Assembly: GCA_004565275.1 (NCBI GenBank)
Contig: SDOX01000183.1
Location: forward strand, 494,192-558,191
Source: Nannochloropsis salina CCMP1776
Lineage: Eukaryota > Sar > Eustigmatophyceae > Eustigmatales > Monodopsidaceae
Reading direction: 5' to 3'
DNA length: 64,000 nucleotides
Shown: positions 63,427 to 64,000 of the stretch, piece by piece
How the letters are laid out: every line of letters begins with the position of its first letter
Numbering within the stretch: position 1 is the stretch's first letter
The notes under the pieces: model-generated
What the model was told of the DNA's origin: nothing
The model's database searches: none
What the model saw: the letters and a program-made list of their open reading frames with translations, nothing else
Made by a program: the position numbers and the translations under genes

Positions 63427-64000
63427 CTACCGCTTTTCTGTCCTCCTCCGCTCCTTCCTCTGTCTTCTCCTCTCTGCCTGCGCCTTCTTCGCCGCCGCCA
63501 GGCCTGCCCCCTCCTCCGCAAAAGCCGTTACATTTTTGAACCAAAAATTAACGGCTACGTTTAAATGTTCGTCCCGGTCCGGGAAGGACTTGACCTCGTG
63601 GTGCCAAAAGGCGGGCAAGTACAAGCATTCTCCTTCTTTCAGCTCCACTTTGTAGGGCGTTGCCATGGCCACATCCGGGTGCCTGAGGGAGGGAGGGAGG
63701 GGAGGAGGGAGGGAGGNNNNNNNNNNNNNNNNNNNNNNNNNNNNNNNNNNNNNNNNNNNNNNNNNNNNNNNNNNNNNNNNNNNNNNNNNNNNNNNNNNNN
63801 NNNNNNNNNNNNNNNNTGCCTGGCCCCCTCGCGCCCACTTTCCCAGCCTACCTCTCCCAGTCCACAGCATCCAAAGTGACCGAGGAGCCGAAGACCACCT
63901 TGCCCCCCCTCGGTCCCTCCTTCCCTCCCTCCTTCCCCCCCTCCTTCCCTCCCTCCTCCAGCGGCACGCGTTCAAAGGTGTGGGGGTACGCGTACCGGAG
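63427..64000 (-). CDS. JmjC/cupin-8 dioxygenase, 3' part (JMJD7-like), gene continues beyond window
   Basis: Two 3' exons on the minus strand: beyond 64000 to 63852, and 63682-63427. They read YAYPHTFERVPLEE, a KEGGKEGG insert, VVFGSSVTLDAVDWER, and after the intron HPDVAMATPYKVELKEGECL, YLPAFWHHEVKSF and EHLNVAVNFWFKN. YLPAxWxHEV and AVNFWF are the C-terminal half of the JmjC/cupin-8 barrel, with the last metal-binding His, most like JMJD7-type hydroxylases. The tail is a Glu/Arg/Lys coiled coil. Exon phases agree across the intron, so the N gap probably hides only intron. The HxD motif must lie outside the window. Confidence 0.8.
   Translation of the reverse strand, partial: SGTRTPTPLNACRWRREGRRGGRREGRRDRGGARWSSAPRSLWMLWTGRGRLGKWARGGQAXXXXXXXXXXXXXXXXXXXXXXXXXXXXXXXXXXSLPPPLPPSLRHPDVAMATPYKVELKEGECLYLPAFWHHEVKSFPDRDEHLNVAVNFWFKNVTAFAEEGAGLAAAKKAQAERRRQRKERRRTEKR
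63717..63816. other. Assembly gap of 100 N in a JmjC gene intron
   Basis: Exactly 100 N, preceded by GGGA repeats, within intron 63683-63851. The length is a placeholder. Confidence 0.98.

Noticed and set aside
1-64000. Mobile elements, virus-like copies, CRISPR arrays, bacterial operons
   Set aside because: No reverse transcriptase, integrase, transposase, capsid or terminal repeats were recognised, and genes have introns and eukaryotic spacing. The repeats seen are simple or short tandem repeats.

Overview
The window is nuclear DNA of a compact-genome photosynthetic stramenopile, most likely a eustigmatophyte such as Nannochloropsis/Microchloropsis. This is inferred, not searched. The reasons are: eukaryotic genes with 0-4 short GT-AG introns rich in GGGA/TCCC tracts; about ten predicted proteins that start with a signal peptide followed by Ala-Phe (or similar) and a basic Ser/Pro-rich stretch, the bipartite plastid pre-sequence of algae with secondary plastids; and plastid families (fibrillin, DUF3007, RlmH, a thylakoid-bestrophin-like protein) next to cytosolic housekeeping genes. 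I saw no virus-like element, transposon, CRISPR array, rRNA or convincing tRNA. Two runs of exactly 100 N (47859-47958 and 63717-63816) are assembly gaps, both in or beside GGGA/TCCC repeats of introns.

Layout. 0-18 kb: a plastid PPR protein, CCT delta, a Gfo/Idh/MocA oxidoreductase, a PX-GOLD-coiled-coil protein, an organellar tyrosyl-tRNA synthetase, an STI1-domain cochaperone-like protein and a three-RRM protein. 19-32 kb: RlmH, fibrillin, NAF1, RPP30, a hemerythrin-like protein, an MFS transporter and an APMAP/strictosidine-synthase-like protein. 32-43 kb: DUF3007, a secreted CBM9-like protein, a bestrophin-like channel, a DUF1499 membrane protein and plastid triosephosphate isomerase. 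43-64 kb: a shortened NAT10-like acetyltransferase, CSN4, an mTERF-like protein, a membrane-anchored PTPMT1-like phosphatase, an unknown plastid membrane protein, Fe-superoxide dismutase, a plastid alpha/beta-hydrolase lacking the usual nucleophile, a plastid PhyH-like dioxygenase and a JmjC/cupin-8 protein cut by the window end.

From 16.5 kb onward neighbouring genes almost strictly alternate strand, giving a run of divergent and convergent pairs. The genes do not form one pathway. Two themes recur: organelle gene expression (PPR, TyrRS, RlmH, mTERF) and RNP/RNA maturation (NAF1, RPP30, NAT10-like, RRM protein), with NAF1 and RPP30 sharing a 176-bp divergent promoter. Exon boundaries below were read by eye from splice signals, phase and family similarity. 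Where a reading frame could only begin at a non-ATG codon I moved the start to the first plausible ATG or to an upstream exon.
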